This document shows positions 1 through 8,679 of a stretch of 64,000 nt of DNA, piece after piece (position 1 is the first letter of the stretch; the number at the start of each line of letters is the position of its first letter). This DNA is from Methylobacterium sp. Leaf125 (lineage in GTDB: Bacteria; Pseudomonadota; Alphaproteobacteria; Rhizobiales; Beijerinckiaceae): NCBI RefSeq assembly GCF_001423085.1, contig NZ_LMNU01000034.1:124001-188000 (forward strand). Direction: 5' to 3'. The notes under the pieces were generated by a model, which did no database searches, had not been told where the DNA came from, and saw only the letters and a list, made by a program, of their open reading frames with translations. Position numbers and translations under genes: made by a program.

Positions 1-768
1 GAGGGTGACCGGACTGTCCCAGGCCAGCGCCAGACGCTCGATCAGGGCCCTGTGCCGGGTCACCGCCGGCAGCACCGCCTCGATCGGTCCGAAGCGCGCC
101 GTGAGCCGCGCCAGGGTGGCGCCGAAGACCGGCATTAGCCGCTCGATCTCCGAGCGGCGCGAACCCGGCAGGATCGCCAGGACCGGCCGCCCCGTCATGC
201 GGGCTTCGGCCTCGGCGGCCCCGGGCCGCAGCTCCCCAAGCCGCTCGATCAGCGGGTGTCCGACATAGGTGCAGGCCGGGCCGTTCAGGCGCCGATGGGC
301 CTCCGGCTCGAACGGCAGGAGGGCGAGGACGTGATCGATGAAGGGGCGCATCTTCGCCGCCCGCCAGGGGCGCCAGGCCCAGACGCTGGGGGAGACGTAG
401 TCGACGATGGGCAGGTCCGGCATCCGCTTGCGCACCCGCGCGGCGACCGCGTGGGTGAAGCCGGGGCTGTCGATGATGACGAGGACGTCCGGCCGGGCCT
501 CGACCACGTCGCGCACGGTCTGGCGGATGCGCCGCAGCAGGGTGCGCAGCCGGGCAGCGACGGGCAGGTAGCCCATCACCGCCACGTCGTCGATGGGAAA
601 CAGCGAGGCGAAGCCCTCCGCCGCCATGGCCTCGCCGCCGACCCCGCCGAAGCGGATCGGGCGATCCGAAAGCTCGCGCAGGCCGCGCATCAGCTTGGCC
701 CCGAGCTGATCCCCGGAATCCTCGCCGGCCACCAGCCAGATCGTCCGCTCGCTGCGCGGTTCGCTCAT
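1..768 (-). CDS. lpxB: lipid-A-disaccharide synthase, 3' end cut by window
   Basis: LpxB joins UDP-2,3-diacylglucosamine and lipid X into the lipid A disaccharide at the inner face of the cytoplasmic membrane. The visible 256 codons run from an ATG at 768 to the window edge and begin MSEPRSERTIWLVAGEDSGD. The VAGEDSGDQLGA and FGGVGGEAM blocks near residues 13-45, the IDSPGF block and the LPGSRRSE motif are typical of the family, a GT-B type glycosyltransferase. The start overlaps the lpxI stop as ATGA, so the two genes are probably translationally coupled. Roughly the last third of the protein is missing because of the window boundary, not because of a break. Confidence 0.95.
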   Translation of the reverse strand, partial: MSEPRSERTIWLVAGEDSGDQLGAKLMRGLRELSDRPIRFGGVGGEAMAAEGFASLFPIDDVAVMGYLPVAARLRTLLRRIRQTVRDVVEARPDVLVIIDSPGFTHAVAARVRKRMPDLPIVDYVSPSVWAWRPWRAAKMRPFIDHVLALLPFEPEAHRRLNGPACTYVGHPLIERLGELRPGAAEAEARMTGRPVLAILPGSRRSEIERLMPVFGATLARLTARFGPIEAVLPAVTRHRALIERLALAWDSPVTL

Positions 769-1679
769 GATCCCGATCCCGTTCTGGCCTCCGGACCGCC
801 CGCGTCGGCGCCCAGGCCGAGGAGAAAGAGGCCCGCCCGATCCGCGACCGCGATCGTCGCCGGACGGTCAATGATCAGGGTGAAGCCCGCCTGGACGGCC
901 AAACCGGCACAGCCCGCCGCCGCCGCGTTCGCCACCGTACGGGGGCCGATCGCCGGCAGGTCGACGCGCAGGTCCTGGCCGGTCTTGGCGCATTTCACCA
1001 GCACGGTGCCGGGCTGTGCGCTGCCGTAGCCGAAGGGCCGGCGTCCGAGCATCCGGGCCCGGGCCAGCATCCGGTCGGTCCCCTCCGGACCCTCGACGGT
1101 CAGGGCCCGCTGTCCGACGACGACGGTGGCCTGGCCGACGTCGAAATCCGACAGGGCCGCCAGCAGGGCGCGGCCGGTGGCGATGGAGTCCCGCGCCGCG
1201 GCATCGGGGGCGTGCCGGCCGAGCAGGCCCTCGGGACTGAGCAGATCCGGGGCGACCTCGTGGACGCCGACCACGCCGTGGCCGTGCTCCTCCAGGAGCG
1301 CCAGGGCGCCGCGCAGCAGGCGGTCGTCGCCGCCGTCGGAGATCGCCTTCAGGGCGTCTCGGTTGCGCAGGGCCGCGGCGGCGTTGAGGATCGCGGCCGG
1401 GTTCGGCCGGGACACGCCGCCGGCCGGCACCACGGTGACCGGCCCCCAGGCCTTGAGGATCGCCAGGATGCCGGCAATGTCGAGGAGGTCGACGGTGGCG
1501 GCCGCGCGGGCGCGCATCGCCCGCTCGGCGAACCCCCGGATGGCCAGGACGCGGAACGGACGCCCCGCCCGGTCGAGGGAGGCGGCCACGAGTTCCGGCA
1601 GGCGGCCGGCGCCCGCCACCAGGACCAGCGCCGCCGGTGCGGGCGCGATGCGCGCGGCCGGCGCCGGATTCGCGCTCAA
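765..1679 (-). CDS. lpxI: UDP-2,3-diacylglucosamine pyrophosphatase LpxI (DUF1009)
   Basis: LpxI hydrolyses UDP-2,3-diacylglucosamine to lipid X, the step done by LpxH in E. coli; LpxI is the usual alphaproteobacterial version. The 304-residue protein has the N-terminal LVLVAGAGRLPEL block and the C-terminal GTVLVKCAKTGQDLRVDLP and IGPRTV blocks of the DUF1009 family. I place the start at a TTG (1679-1677) that overlaps the lpxA stop as TTGA; this gives a normal family length, and no ATG fits. It lies between lpxA and lpxB, exactly where the pathway needs it. The TTG start is inferred; a later GTG is possible. Confidence 0.88.
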   Translation of the reverse strand: MSANPAPAARIAPAPAALVLVAGAGRLPELVAASLDRAGRPFRVLAIRGFAERAMRARAAATVDLLDIAGILAILKAWGPVTVVPAGGVSRPNPAAILNAAAALRNRDALKAISDGGDDRLLRGALALLEEHGHGVVGVHEVAPDLLSPEGLLGRHAPDAAARDSIATGRALLAALSDFDVGQATVVVGQRALTVEGPEGTDRMLARARMLGRRPFGYGSAQPGTVLVKCAKTGQDLRVDLPAIGPRTVANAAAAGCAGLAVQAGFTLIIDRPATIAVADRAGLFLLGLGADAGGPEARTGSGS

Positions 1680-2488
1680 GCGGCGCTCGGCGTCTCGCGC
1701 GGTGTGCAGAGCGAACGCTTGCCGCCGGCGCGGATGAAGGCGACGATCTCGGTCACGGCGCGATGGGTCTCGAACTCGGCGGCGACGTCTTCGAGGCGCT
1801 CCATCAGCGTGCCCTCGTTGGCGAAGAGCAGCCGATAGGCCCGCCGCAGGGTGTGGATGTCCTCCCGGGCAAAGCCCCGCCGCTGCAGGCCGATGATGTT
1901 CAGGCCCGACAGGTAGGCGCGGTTGCCGAGGGCCATCCCGTACGGGATACAGTCGTTCTCGAGGCCGGACAGGCCGCCGACGAAGGCGTGCGCCCCGACG
2001 CGCGCGAACTGGATCACGGCCGCGCCGCCCCCGATGATGACGTAGTCGCCGACGCTGCAATGGCCGGCGAGCATGACGTTGTTCGAGAACACGACGCCGT
2101 CGCCGACCCGGCAATCGTGGCCGACATGCGCGTTGGCGAGGAAGGTGCAGTTGTCGCCGACCGTCGTCTCGAGGCCGCCCCCAGCCGTACCGGGATTCAT
2201 GGTCACGCCCTCGCGGATCAGGCAGTCGGCGCCCACCGTGAGGGTCGAGGTCTCGCCCCTGAACTTCAGGTCCTGCGGCGGATGGCCGATGGAGGCGAAG
2301 GGGAAGATCCGGGTCCGGGGGCCGATCGTGGTCCGGCCGGCCACCACCACGTGGCTGACCAGCTCGCAGCCCGCCCCGAGGGTCACGGACGGACCCACAT
2401 GGCAGAACGGACCGACCCGGACGCCCTCGCCCAGGGTCGCGCCGTCCTCGACCACCGCGCTCGGGTGGATCTCCGCGGCGGCGCTCAC
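1676..2488 (-). CDS. lpxA: UDP-N-acetylglucosamine O-acyltransferase
   Basis: LpxA transfers a 3-hydroxyacyl chain from acyl carrier protein to UDP-GlcNAc, the first step of lipid A synthesis. The 270-residue product is a left-handed beta-helix: hexapeptide repeats fill roughly residues 5-190, followed by an alpha-helical C-terminal cap. The NAHVGHDC segment (residues 119-126) carries the catalytic histidine equivalent to E. coli His125 (here His124). The start is a GTG at 2488 whose last bases overlap the fabZ TGA stop (GTGA); the frame is open further upstream but that part lies inside fabZ and does not look like LpxA. The downstream partner is lpxI. Confidence 0.95.
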   Translation of the reverse strand: MSAAAEIHPSAVVEDGATLGEGVRVGPFCHVGPSVTLGAGCELVSHVVVAGRTTIGPRTRIFPFASIGHPPQDLKFRGETSTLTVGADCLIREGVTMNPGTAGGGLETTVGDNCTFLANAHVGHDCRVGDGVVFSNNVMLAGHCSVGDYVIIGGGAAVIQFARVGAHAFVGGLSGLENDCIPYGMALGNRAYLSGLNIIGLQRRGFAREDIHTLRRAYRLLFANEGTLMERLEDVAAEFETHRAVTEIVAFIRAGGKRSLCTPRETPSAA

Positions 2489-2949
2489 TCGGTCACCAGC
2501 ATGGCGCCGATCTCGGCCTCGGCGACCAGGACGCCGTCGACCCGCGCCTCGCCGCGGAACCACCACATGGTCCGGCGGTGGTTGGTCTTGGTCATGTGGT
2601 AACGCACGGTATCGCCGGGGACGACGGGCTTGCGGAACTTGCACTTGTCGATGGTCATGAAGAACACCTGCTTGGTGCGCAGCTCGTCGCTCATGATGTG
2701 GCGGCAGCAGATGGCGCCCGCGGTCTGTGCCATGCCCTCGATCAGCAGGACGCCGGGAAACACCGGCAGGCCGGGGAAATGCCCGGTGAATTGCGGCTCG
2801 TTGATCGTGACGTTCTTGATCCCGACACAGCTTCGGTCGCCGTCGATCTCAACGATCCGGTCGATCATCAGGAAGGGATAGCGGTGCGGCAGGAGTTCCA
2901 GAACCTTCTGGATATCAGCCGAGCCGAGTTCACGCGGCATGTCGCTCAT
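2485..2949 (-). CDS. fabZ: 3-hydroxyacyl-ACP dehydratase
   Basis: FabZ dehydrates 3-hydroxyacyl-ACP in type II fatty acid synthesis and so competes with LpxA and LpxD for the same acyl pool, which explains its place in the lipid A cluster. The 154-residue hot-dog-fold protein has PHRYPFLMID (residues 21-30), then GHFPG with the catalytic His57 and PGVLLIEGMAQ with Glu71. Length is normal. Because a plus-strand regulator separates it from lpxD, the fabZ-lpxA-lpxI-lpxB run must be transcribed from a promoter of its own, somewhere in 2950-3265. Confidence 0.96.
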   Translation of the reverse strand: MSDMPRELGSADIQKVLELLPHRYPFLMIDRIVEIDGDRSCVGIKNVTINEPQFTGHFPGLPVFPGVLLIEGMAQTAGAICCRHIMSDELRTKQVFFMTIDKCKFRKPVVPGDTVRYHMTKTNHRRTMWWFRGEARVDGVLVAEAEIGAMLVTE

Positions 2950-3265
2950 CGATTGTCTGATCCTACTGCGCGTCGGCGCCCCGCCGTCCCGCCTCGTTCC
3001 CGTTCGCCGCCAGATCTGGAGGAAGCGCCTTCATTCGGCAGATGGACCGCGGATGCAAGCCCTCAGGGCCGAAAGCTGCGGTCGCCCGCCCAGCGGAGCA
3101 ACGATCCGGGGCGACCGATCGCCACGTTGTCATTCCAGGGCGGAGGCTAACGTCTGAGTAGAAGTTTCCCGATCTTGACGTCGCCTTTGCGAGCCCCAGA
3201 ATCCATGAGGGCCGACCCAGAAACGGCGGTTGTCCGAAGACCTCCCTTTCCGAGGACAAGACCTG
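2950..3265. other. divergent intergenic region, fabZ / GAF-Crp regulator
   Basis: 316 bases without a convincing gene. It must hold the promoters of fabZ (leftward) and of the GAF-Crp gene (rightward). A rightward candidate is listed separately at 3175-3202. A short extragenic-repeat-like stretch, TGTCATTCCAGGGCGG, starts near 3127; a similar GTCATCCCGGCGGGACGG lies at about 60425, also in a long gap. A 98-codon open frame on the minus strand here has no family resemblance and no good ribosome binding site. Confidence 0.6.
3175..3202 (+). promoter_or_regulatory. candidate promoter of the GAF-Crp regulator gene
   Basis: TTGACG at 3175-3180 matches the -35 consensus at five of six positions and is followed after 16 bases by CAGAAT (3197-3202), a four-of-six match to the -10 box. 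A transcript would start near 3209, about 57 bases before the ATG at 3266. Read by eye only. Confidence 0.3.
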
Positions 3266-4675
3266 ATGGTTTCACCCGATAAGGATCGGTTCCCTCAAAG
3301 CGGGGCCGTGAGACCAGGGAACATCGAAGTTTCAGCGAGCAACAACGTTCAGGCGCTCCGTCCTGGAGACGTCGTCATCTCCGCCGACCTGGCGCATCGC
3401 CCCGTGCGGGCGATGGATCTCGCCGGCACCGCCGCGGCCCTCGGCGCGGTCGCCGCGTACTTGGTGCCGGACCCGGCCGCGGCCGGCCAGGCGATCCTCG
3501 ACGCGATCCTTCGGCTCTGCGGATGCGGCTCGGCAGGGCTCGCCCTGCGCGACGTCGAGGCGGACGCGCTGGTCTGGAGCCGCGTCGCCGGCCGGCTCGC
3601 CGACCAGGCCGGCCTACGGTTTCCGCCCGATGGCGATGCGCAGCGTCACTGTGTGGAGACGGGAGAGACCATCCTCGTCAGTCGCCCGTTCGCCGGCCTC
3701 GCCGACGAGGCGGGCGCGCCCCTGCTTGAGGGCCTGTTCACGCCCGTGCGGGACACCGCCGGGCGGGTGCTCGGCGTGCTTTGGGCCATCCACCACGACG
3801 TGACCGCGCGGTTCGATGCGGAAGACGCCCGGATCCTGCAGCAATTCGCAGGGCTGTTCGTGCTGGCCCTGAAGGGGTCCGGCAACGCGGCGCCGGAGCC
3901 CGGGGCGAAGCCCGCCCGCGCGGCCCACCGCACCCCGCCGACGCTGGCCGACGCGAACCCGTTCATTCGTAAGCTGCACGGCTTCGTTCCGCTCACCTCG
4001 GCGGATCGGGAGCGCCTGCAGCGCCTGACGGACGAGGCCGTCGCCGTGCCGGCCCGGATCGATCTGATCCGCGAGGGCGATCGCCCGGGCGGCGTCTTCC
4101 TGATGTTGGAGGGAATGGCCTGTCGCTACAGGCGGGTCGGTCCGGATCGGCGCCAGATCACCGCCTACCTGCTTCCGGGCGATGTCTGCGACCTCGACGT
4201 CGCCCTGCTGAGCCGGATGGATCACACCATCATGACCCTGACGGACAGTCGGGTGGCCCGACTCGACCGGGCAACCGTGCTCGACCTGATCCGCAGCCAT
4301 CCCAATATCGCGGCGGCCCTGCGCAAGACCACCCTCGTCGACGAGGCGACCCTGCGCGAATGGCTGGTCGGTCTCGGGTCCCGCGGGCCGCTCCAGCGGG
4401 TCGCCCATCTCTTCTGCGAGTTGCAGGCCCGGTTCGAGGTCGTCGGGCTGGCGGGTCCACGGGGTTTCCCGCTGCCCCAGTCGCAGTCGGACCTCGCAGA
4501 CGCGACCGCCCTCTCCAGCGTGCACGTGACCCGGGCGATCCAGGACCTCACGGGCCGCGATCTGGTCGCCCTGTCCGACGGGATGCTCCTCATCCGCGAT
4601 CCCGGCGGGTTGAAGGCGCTCGCCGGATTCGGCGGCGACTACCTCCACCTGGAGGATCGCCACCCGCGCGGCTGA
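3266..4675 (+). CDS. GAF domain-Crp/Fnr fusion transcriptional regulator
   Basis: A 469-residue cytoplasmic regulator with three parts: a GAF sensor domain (about residues 50-205), a cyclic-nucleotide-binding-like beta-barrel (about 240-360, GVFLMLEGMACRYR) and a C-terminal Crp-type winged helix (about 375-450, with QSDLADATALSSVHVTRAIQ as the recognition region). Classical Crp/Fnr proteins are about 230 residues, so the GAF module adds a second input. I chose the ATG at 3266 with GAGG 10 bases upstream over a TTG at 3230. No Fnr-type cysteine cluster is visible at the barrel N-terminus. The ligand is unknown. It converges on lpxD with a 3-bp gap and splits the usual lpxD-fabZ pair. Confidence 0.85.
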   Translation: MVSPDKDRFPQSGAVRPGNIEVSASNNVQALRPGDVVISADLAHRPVRAMDLAGTAAALGAVAAYLVPDPAAAGQAILDAILRLCGCGSAGLALRDVEADALVWSRVAGRLADQAGLRFPPDGDAQRHCVETGETILVSRPFAGLADEAGAPLLEGLFTPVRDTAGRVLGVLWAIHHDVTARFDAEDARILQQFAGLFVLALKGSGNAAPEPGAKPARAAHRTPPTLADANPFIRKLHGFVPLTSADRERLQRLTDEAVAVPARIDLIREGDRPGGVFLMLEGMACRYRRVGPDRRQITAYLLPGDVCDLDVALLSRMDHTIMTLTDSRVARLDRATVLDLIRSHPNIAAALRKTTLVDEATLREWLVGLGSRGPLQRVAHLFCELQARFEVVGLAGPRGFPLPQSQSDLADATALSSVHVTRAIQDLTGRDLVALSDGMLLIRDPGGLKALAGFGGDYLHLEDRHPRG

Positions 4676-4678
4676 GGC

Positions 4679-5737
4679 TCAGGCCTTGGGCTCGTCCCCG
4701 CCGGTGGAACGCTCGGCCAGGCGCGCGAGCGTGGTCAACTCGCGGAACCAGGCCCTCACGGGCTTGGCCGGCGTGCCGCCCCATCGGCTGCCGGGCGGCA
4801 CATCGCGATTCACGTTCGACGAGCCGGCGATCTGCGATCCCATGCCGATGCGCAGGTGGCCGACGACGCCGACCTGACCACCCAGGACGACGTAGTCCTC
4901 GAGGGTGGTCGACCCGGAGATTCCAACGCCTGAAACGATCACGCAGTGGCGTCCGACGACCACGTTGTGGGCGATCTGCACGAGGTTATCGATCTTGGTG
5001 CCCTCACCGATGATCGTGTCGCGGCTGGCGCCGCGATCGATCGTGGTGTTGGCGCCGATCTCGACATCGTCCTGAACGATGACCCGGCCGATCTGCGGTA
5101 CCTTCAGGTGACCCCCCGGCCCCATGGCGAAGCCGAAACCGTCCTGGCCGAGGCGCGCGCCCGGATGGATGATGACCCGGTTGCCGAGAAGCGCATGAGT
5201 CAGGGTGGCCCCGGCTCCGACCGTGCAGTCGCGCCCGATCCGGACTCGGGGGCCGATGCTGGCATTCGGGCCGATGACCGTGCCGGAGCCGATCTCGGCA
5301 CCCGGACCGATGACGGCGCCCGGATCGACCTGCACGCCGGGTTCGAGGTGCGCTTCGGGATGGATGTGTGCCCCCGGGGCGATGCCGGTCGAGCCGAAGA
5401 GCGAGGCGGGCCGCATCGCCTCCGGATGGAGCCGCGCCAGCAGGCCGGCGTAGAGCCGGTAGGGATCCCGCAGGACCAGGGCCACGGTCTCGGCCGGGAC
5501 CCGTGGGGCGAAGCGGGGCGAGACGAGGCAGAGCCCTGCCCGGGTCGCCACGAGCGCGTCGCCGTAGCGGGCGTTGTCCATGTAGGCGACGTCGGTCGGC
5601 GTGGCGGATTCCAGCGGCGCGGCGCCGGTGATCACGCCGTCCGGGTTCGTGCCCTCGGGCAGCGAAACGCCAGCAGCCTCGGCGATGGCGCCGAGGCTGA
5701 GGGTGGTGGTCGCGGAGAAGAAGATCGGATCTGACAT
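4679..5737 (-). CDS. lpxD: UDP-3-O-(3-hydroxymyristoyl)glucosamine N-acyltransferase
   Basis: LpxD adds the N-linked 3-hydroxyacyl chain to form UDP-2,3-diacylglucosamine, using acyl-ACP. The 352-residue protein has an N-terminal uridine-binding domain (about 1-100) and a long hexapeptide-repeat beta-helix (about 105-300). The VQIAHNVVVG segment contains the histidine expected to be catalytic, and a C-terminal helix follows. Start chosen at ATG 5737 (MSDPIFFS); an in-frame ATG 36 bases upstream is possible. It follows bamA after 45 bp. The periplasmic chaperone gene ompH/skp that sits between bamA and lpxD in many proteobacteria is absent here. Confidence 0.95.
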   Translation of the reverse strand: MSDPIFFSATTTLSLGAIAEAAGVSLPEGTNPDGVITGAAPLESATPTDVAYMDNARYGDALVATRAGLCLVSPRFAPRVPAETVALVLRDPYRLYAGLLARLHPEAMRPASLFGSTGIAPGAHIHPEAHLEPGVQVDPGAVIGPGAEIGSGTVIGPNASIGPRVRIGRDCTVGAGATLTHALLGNRVIIHPGARLGQDGFGFAMGPGGHLKVPQIGRVIVQDDVEIGANTTIDRGASRDTIIGEGTKIDNLVQIAHNVVVGRHCVIVSGVGISGSTTLEDYVVLGGQVGVVGHLRIGMGSQIAGSSNVNRDVPPGSRWGGTPAKPVRAWFRELTTLARLAERSTGGDEPKA

Positions 5738-5782
5738 GCCGTCACAACGCGCTACCTCCCCGAAAGGAGGCAACGCTCCGGG

Positions 5783-8344
5783 TCAGAACCGCGAGCCGCC
5801 GGAGAACCGGAAGGCCTGCAGCTGATCCTTGCCGACGCGGCCGAGGTAGTTGCCGGTCGCATCGTAGGCCTTCACGCCTTCATCCTTTGAGAGGGCGTAG
5901 GCGTAGTCGAAGCGGATCGGGCCCAGCGGCGAGTTCCAGAGGATCGACGCACCGACCGAGGACCGGATCGTCATCTTGTCGCGCACGTTCACGCACTCGG
6001 GTTCGACGCCGATGGTGTTCTGGTTGAAGTTACAGGCGCCGCCCGGTGCGATACCGTTGATGAAGGCATCGCCGTTCACGTTGAACTGCGTCCGGCCGTT
6101 ATAGCCGAACAGCGTACCGGCATCGGCGAACACCGCGCCCTTCAGGCCCAGATCCCGCGGCACGCCGGGGAGCGGGAACTGAACTTCGACCGTTCCGCCG
6201 AAGTAGGTCGAGCCGCCGATGGCGTTCGAACGGCTGTCGCTGATGCCGACGTCGCGCGGACCGATACCGTTGGGCGCGAAGCCGCGGACCAGCGATGGGC
6301 CGAGGAAGAACTGATCGGTGATGCGCAGGGGCTGATCGTTCAGGGCCGTGATGTGACCGCCCTGGAAGCGGACGAAGCCGACCACGTCCTCGTAGAGCTC
6401 CTTGTAGTACCGGGCATCGCCGGTCACGCGGAAGAACTTCGAGTCGCCGCCGAGGCCGGCGACGTCAGGCTTCAGCTCGGCGTAGAGGCCGTTGCGGGGC
6501 GAGCCGAGGTTGTCGAGGGTCGAGTAGGCGAGCGTCAGGCCGGCGAGCGAGGTCAGCGTGTTGCCCTGCGACCCCTTGAGCGCGATCGAGGCTTCGCCGT
6601 CGAGGGCACAGGCGGGATAGGCAGCCTGCTCACCCGGCGCGCCGGTCGCAACCGTTCCACCCGTCAACACAGTGTAACCCGGGATCGGGTTCGAACAGTC
6701 GTTGTACGGACGCTTGATCGTGTTCGGAACCTTCAGCTCGGTGTTGTAGAGCGAGTACCGCATCGTGATGCCGAACTCTTCGGTGATCGGCAGGCCGACG
6801 CGGAGCTGGCCGCCATAGACCGTGGTCTCGTAGCGCGAGTAGCGGGTCTGGTCGCTGTACTTGTAGAAGGCGTCGAAGCCGGCGGCGAGACGGTAGCCGA
6901 GGAAGTACGGCTCGGTGAACGAGAAGTCGAGGCCACGGGAGTACTGGCCGCCGGTGCCCGCCACGCGGACGTACTGGCCGCGACCGAGGAAGTTCGACTC
7001 CGAGATCGAGACTTCGCCGATGATGCCGTCCTGGGTGGAGTAGCCGCCCGCCACCGAGAACGAACCCGTGGGCTGATCCTCGACATCGATGTTGATGATG
7101 ACGCGGTCGGCCGAGGAGCCCGGCTCGTTGGAGAAGCGCACCTTCTTGAAGAAGCCGAGGCCGTTCAGGCGCCGCTCGGCCCGGTCGGTCAGCACCCGGT
7201 TGTAGGCGTCGCCCTCGGTGATATCGAGCTCGCGCCGGATGACGTAGTCGCGGGTGCGGGTGTTGCCGCGGATGTTGATGCGCTCGACGTAGACGCGCGG
7301 GCCGTCCTCGACCACGAAGCCCAGGGCCACGGTGTGGGTGGCGCGGTCGCGCTGGCCGGTGGGACGCACCTGGGCGAAGGGGTAGCCCTGGCGACCGACC
7401 TGGTTGGTGACGCCGTTGAGGGTGCGCTCCACGTCCTCGGCATTGTAGACGTCGCCGACCTGCGCGCGGATCTCGCCGTCGAGGACCTGGGTGTCCAGGC
7501 CCGGCAGGCGGGAATCGATCGCGACCGCGCCGACGCGGTACTGCTCGCCCTCTTCGACGGTGACGGTGACGACCCAGCCGGCATCGCCCTCGCCCTCGAC
7601 GTAGCGGGCATCCGCATTGATCACGCGGAAGTCGGCGTAGCCGTTCTTGAGGTAGTAGCGCCGGACGATGTCGAGGTCGTTGGTGATGCGATCCGGATCG
7701 TAGACATCGGAAGTCTTGATGAAGCTGAGGAAGTTCATCTCCGAAGAGGACATCAGCTCGCGCAGCTTGGACGACGAGTAGGCATTGTTGCCTACGAAGT
7801 TGATCGCCTTGATGCCGGTCTTGTCGCCTTCCTCGATCACGTAGATGACGTCCAGGCGGCCGTTCGGCAGGTCCACCGTCCGGAAGGTGACCTTGGCCGT
7901 TCCGCGGCCGGCGCGGCGGTAGACTTCCTTGATGCGCTGGATGTCGGCCTGAACCACGGCCTCGCTGAAGGCGCCGCGCGCCTTGGCCTCGACCTCGCCC
8001 TCGAGGGTGGCCTTCTCGATCTTCTTGTTGCCCTCGAACACCACCCGGTTGATCAGGTTGTTCTCGCGGACGCTGACGACGGTGCTGGCACCGCTGCGGG
8101 AGACCTTGACGTCGGAGAACATGCCGCTCGCCAGCAGGTTGCGGCGGGCTTCCTCGGGCGATCCGGAGGCGGTGCCGGTCACGTAGGACCGGATGGTGTC
8201 GGCATCGACACGCTTGTTACCCTGGACGACGATCTGCTGCGCCTGAGCGGCTCCACCGAGAACGAGGCCAGCGGCCGCCGCGGCGACTAGGACGATGGTC
8301 TGTTCCGCCGACTTACGCCGGCGCTTCCCCGTCATCGACATCAT
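5783..8344 (-). CDS. bamA: outer membrane protein assembly factor BamA
   Basis: BamA is the essential core of the machine that inserts beta-barrel proteins into the outer membrane. The 853-residue precursor has a basic N-terminus and hydrophobic stretch with a likely signal-peptidase site after AQA (residue 35). Five POTRA-type repeats follow (about 36-420; for example IVVQGNKRVDADTI and VYVERINIRGNTRTRDYVI), then a 16-strand barrel domain. The protein ends in phenylalanine (GGSRF), the usual C-terminal signature. Length is slightly above E. coli BamA (810), mainly through barrel loops. Two hairpins lie in its 5' region. Confidence 0.96.
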   Translation of the reverse strand: MMSMTGKRRRKSAEQTIVLVAAAAAGLVLGGAAQAQQIVVQGNKRVDADTIRSYVTGTASGSPEEARRNLLASGMFSDVKVSRSGASTVVSVRENNLINRVVFEGNKKIEKATLEGEVEAKARGAFSEAVVQADIQRIKEVYRRAGRGTAKVTFRTVDLPNGRLDVIYVIEEGDKTGIKAINFVGNNAYSSSKLRELMSSSEMNFLSFIKTSDVYDPDRITNDLDIVRRYYLKNGYADFRVINADARYVEGEGDAGWVVTVTVEEGEQYRVGAVAIDSRLPGLDTQVLDGEIRAQVGDVYNAEDVERTLNGVTNQVGRQGYPFAQVRPTGQRDRATHTVALGFVVEDGPRVYVERINIRGNTRTRDYVIRRELDITEGDAYNRVLTDRAERRLNGLGFFKKVRFSNEPGSSADRVIINIDVEDQPTGSFSVAGGYSTQDGIIGEVSISESNFLGRGQYVRVAGTGGQYSRGLDFSFTEPYFLGYRLAAGFDAFYKYSDQTRYSRYETTVYGGQLRVGLPITEEFGITMRYSLYNTELKVPNTIKRPYNDCSNPIPGYTVLTGGTVATGAPGEQAAYPACALDGEASIALKGSQGNTLTSLAGLTLAYSTLDNLGSPRNGLYAELKPDVAGLGGDSKFFRVTGDARYYKELYEDVVGFVRFQGGHITALNDQPLRITDQFFLGPSLVRGFAPNGIGPRDVGISDSRSNAIGGSTYFGGTVEVQFPLPGVPRDLGLKGAVFADAGTLFGYNGRTQFNVNGDAFINGIAPGGACNFNQNTIGVEPECVNVRDKMTIRSSVGASILWNSPLGPIRFDYAYALSKDEGVKAYDATGNYLGRVGKDQLQAFRFSGGSRF

Positions 8345-8679
8345 GTAATCGCCCGTCTCTTTATATCTTCAGCGCGAGTTTGCACCCGCAATCAGGCGCC
8401 CGTTTTCCGGGCGTCCTGACACCTGGTCCCAAGCTCAGCTTCTATCGGGATTCCGGCGTTAAGCAAACGCCGGGGGGTCCCGCTCACTGGGGATTTTGGG
8501 GAGACGTGGCCTTCCGGTCACTTAACGCCCCGGGCCGATCGTCGAACAGGGTCAACAAACGGTTGCGCGCGAAACCCGGAGGTTCCGCGCGCGAGGGGGA
8601 TTGTGGTTAAGATCGAGGCGTTTGCATGTCTCGGAACGGGACCGGACGGTGCGTGCCGACCGGCCCCGCTCACGCCCGG
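8345..8679. other. intergenic region upstream of bamA with two hairpins
   Basis: 335 bases between rseP and bamA, both leftward. Two inverted repeats stand out. At 8393-8418 a stem of CAGG plus CGCCCG pairs across a five-base loop with CGGGCG plus CCTG, with one bulged T. At 8453-8473 CCGGCGTT and AACGCCGG flank AAGCA with perfect pairing. Neither is followed by a T-run on the minus strand, so they look more like leader structure of bamA or a processing site than simple terminators. No gene is convincing here. Confidence 0.55.

Noticed and set aside
2963..3259. 98-codon minus-strand frame upstream of fabZ
   Set aside because: It fills a divergent promoter region, shows no family resemblance and contains an extragenic-repeat-like segment.
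6353..8290. Plus-strand frame of 645 codons opposite bamA
   Set aside because: BamA is unmistakable on the other strand; the opposite frame is an artefact of G/C-biased third positions.
8380..8610. 76-codon plus-strand frame between bamA and rseP
   Set aside because: It overlaps two hairpins, lacks a ribosome binding site and has unremarkable composition.
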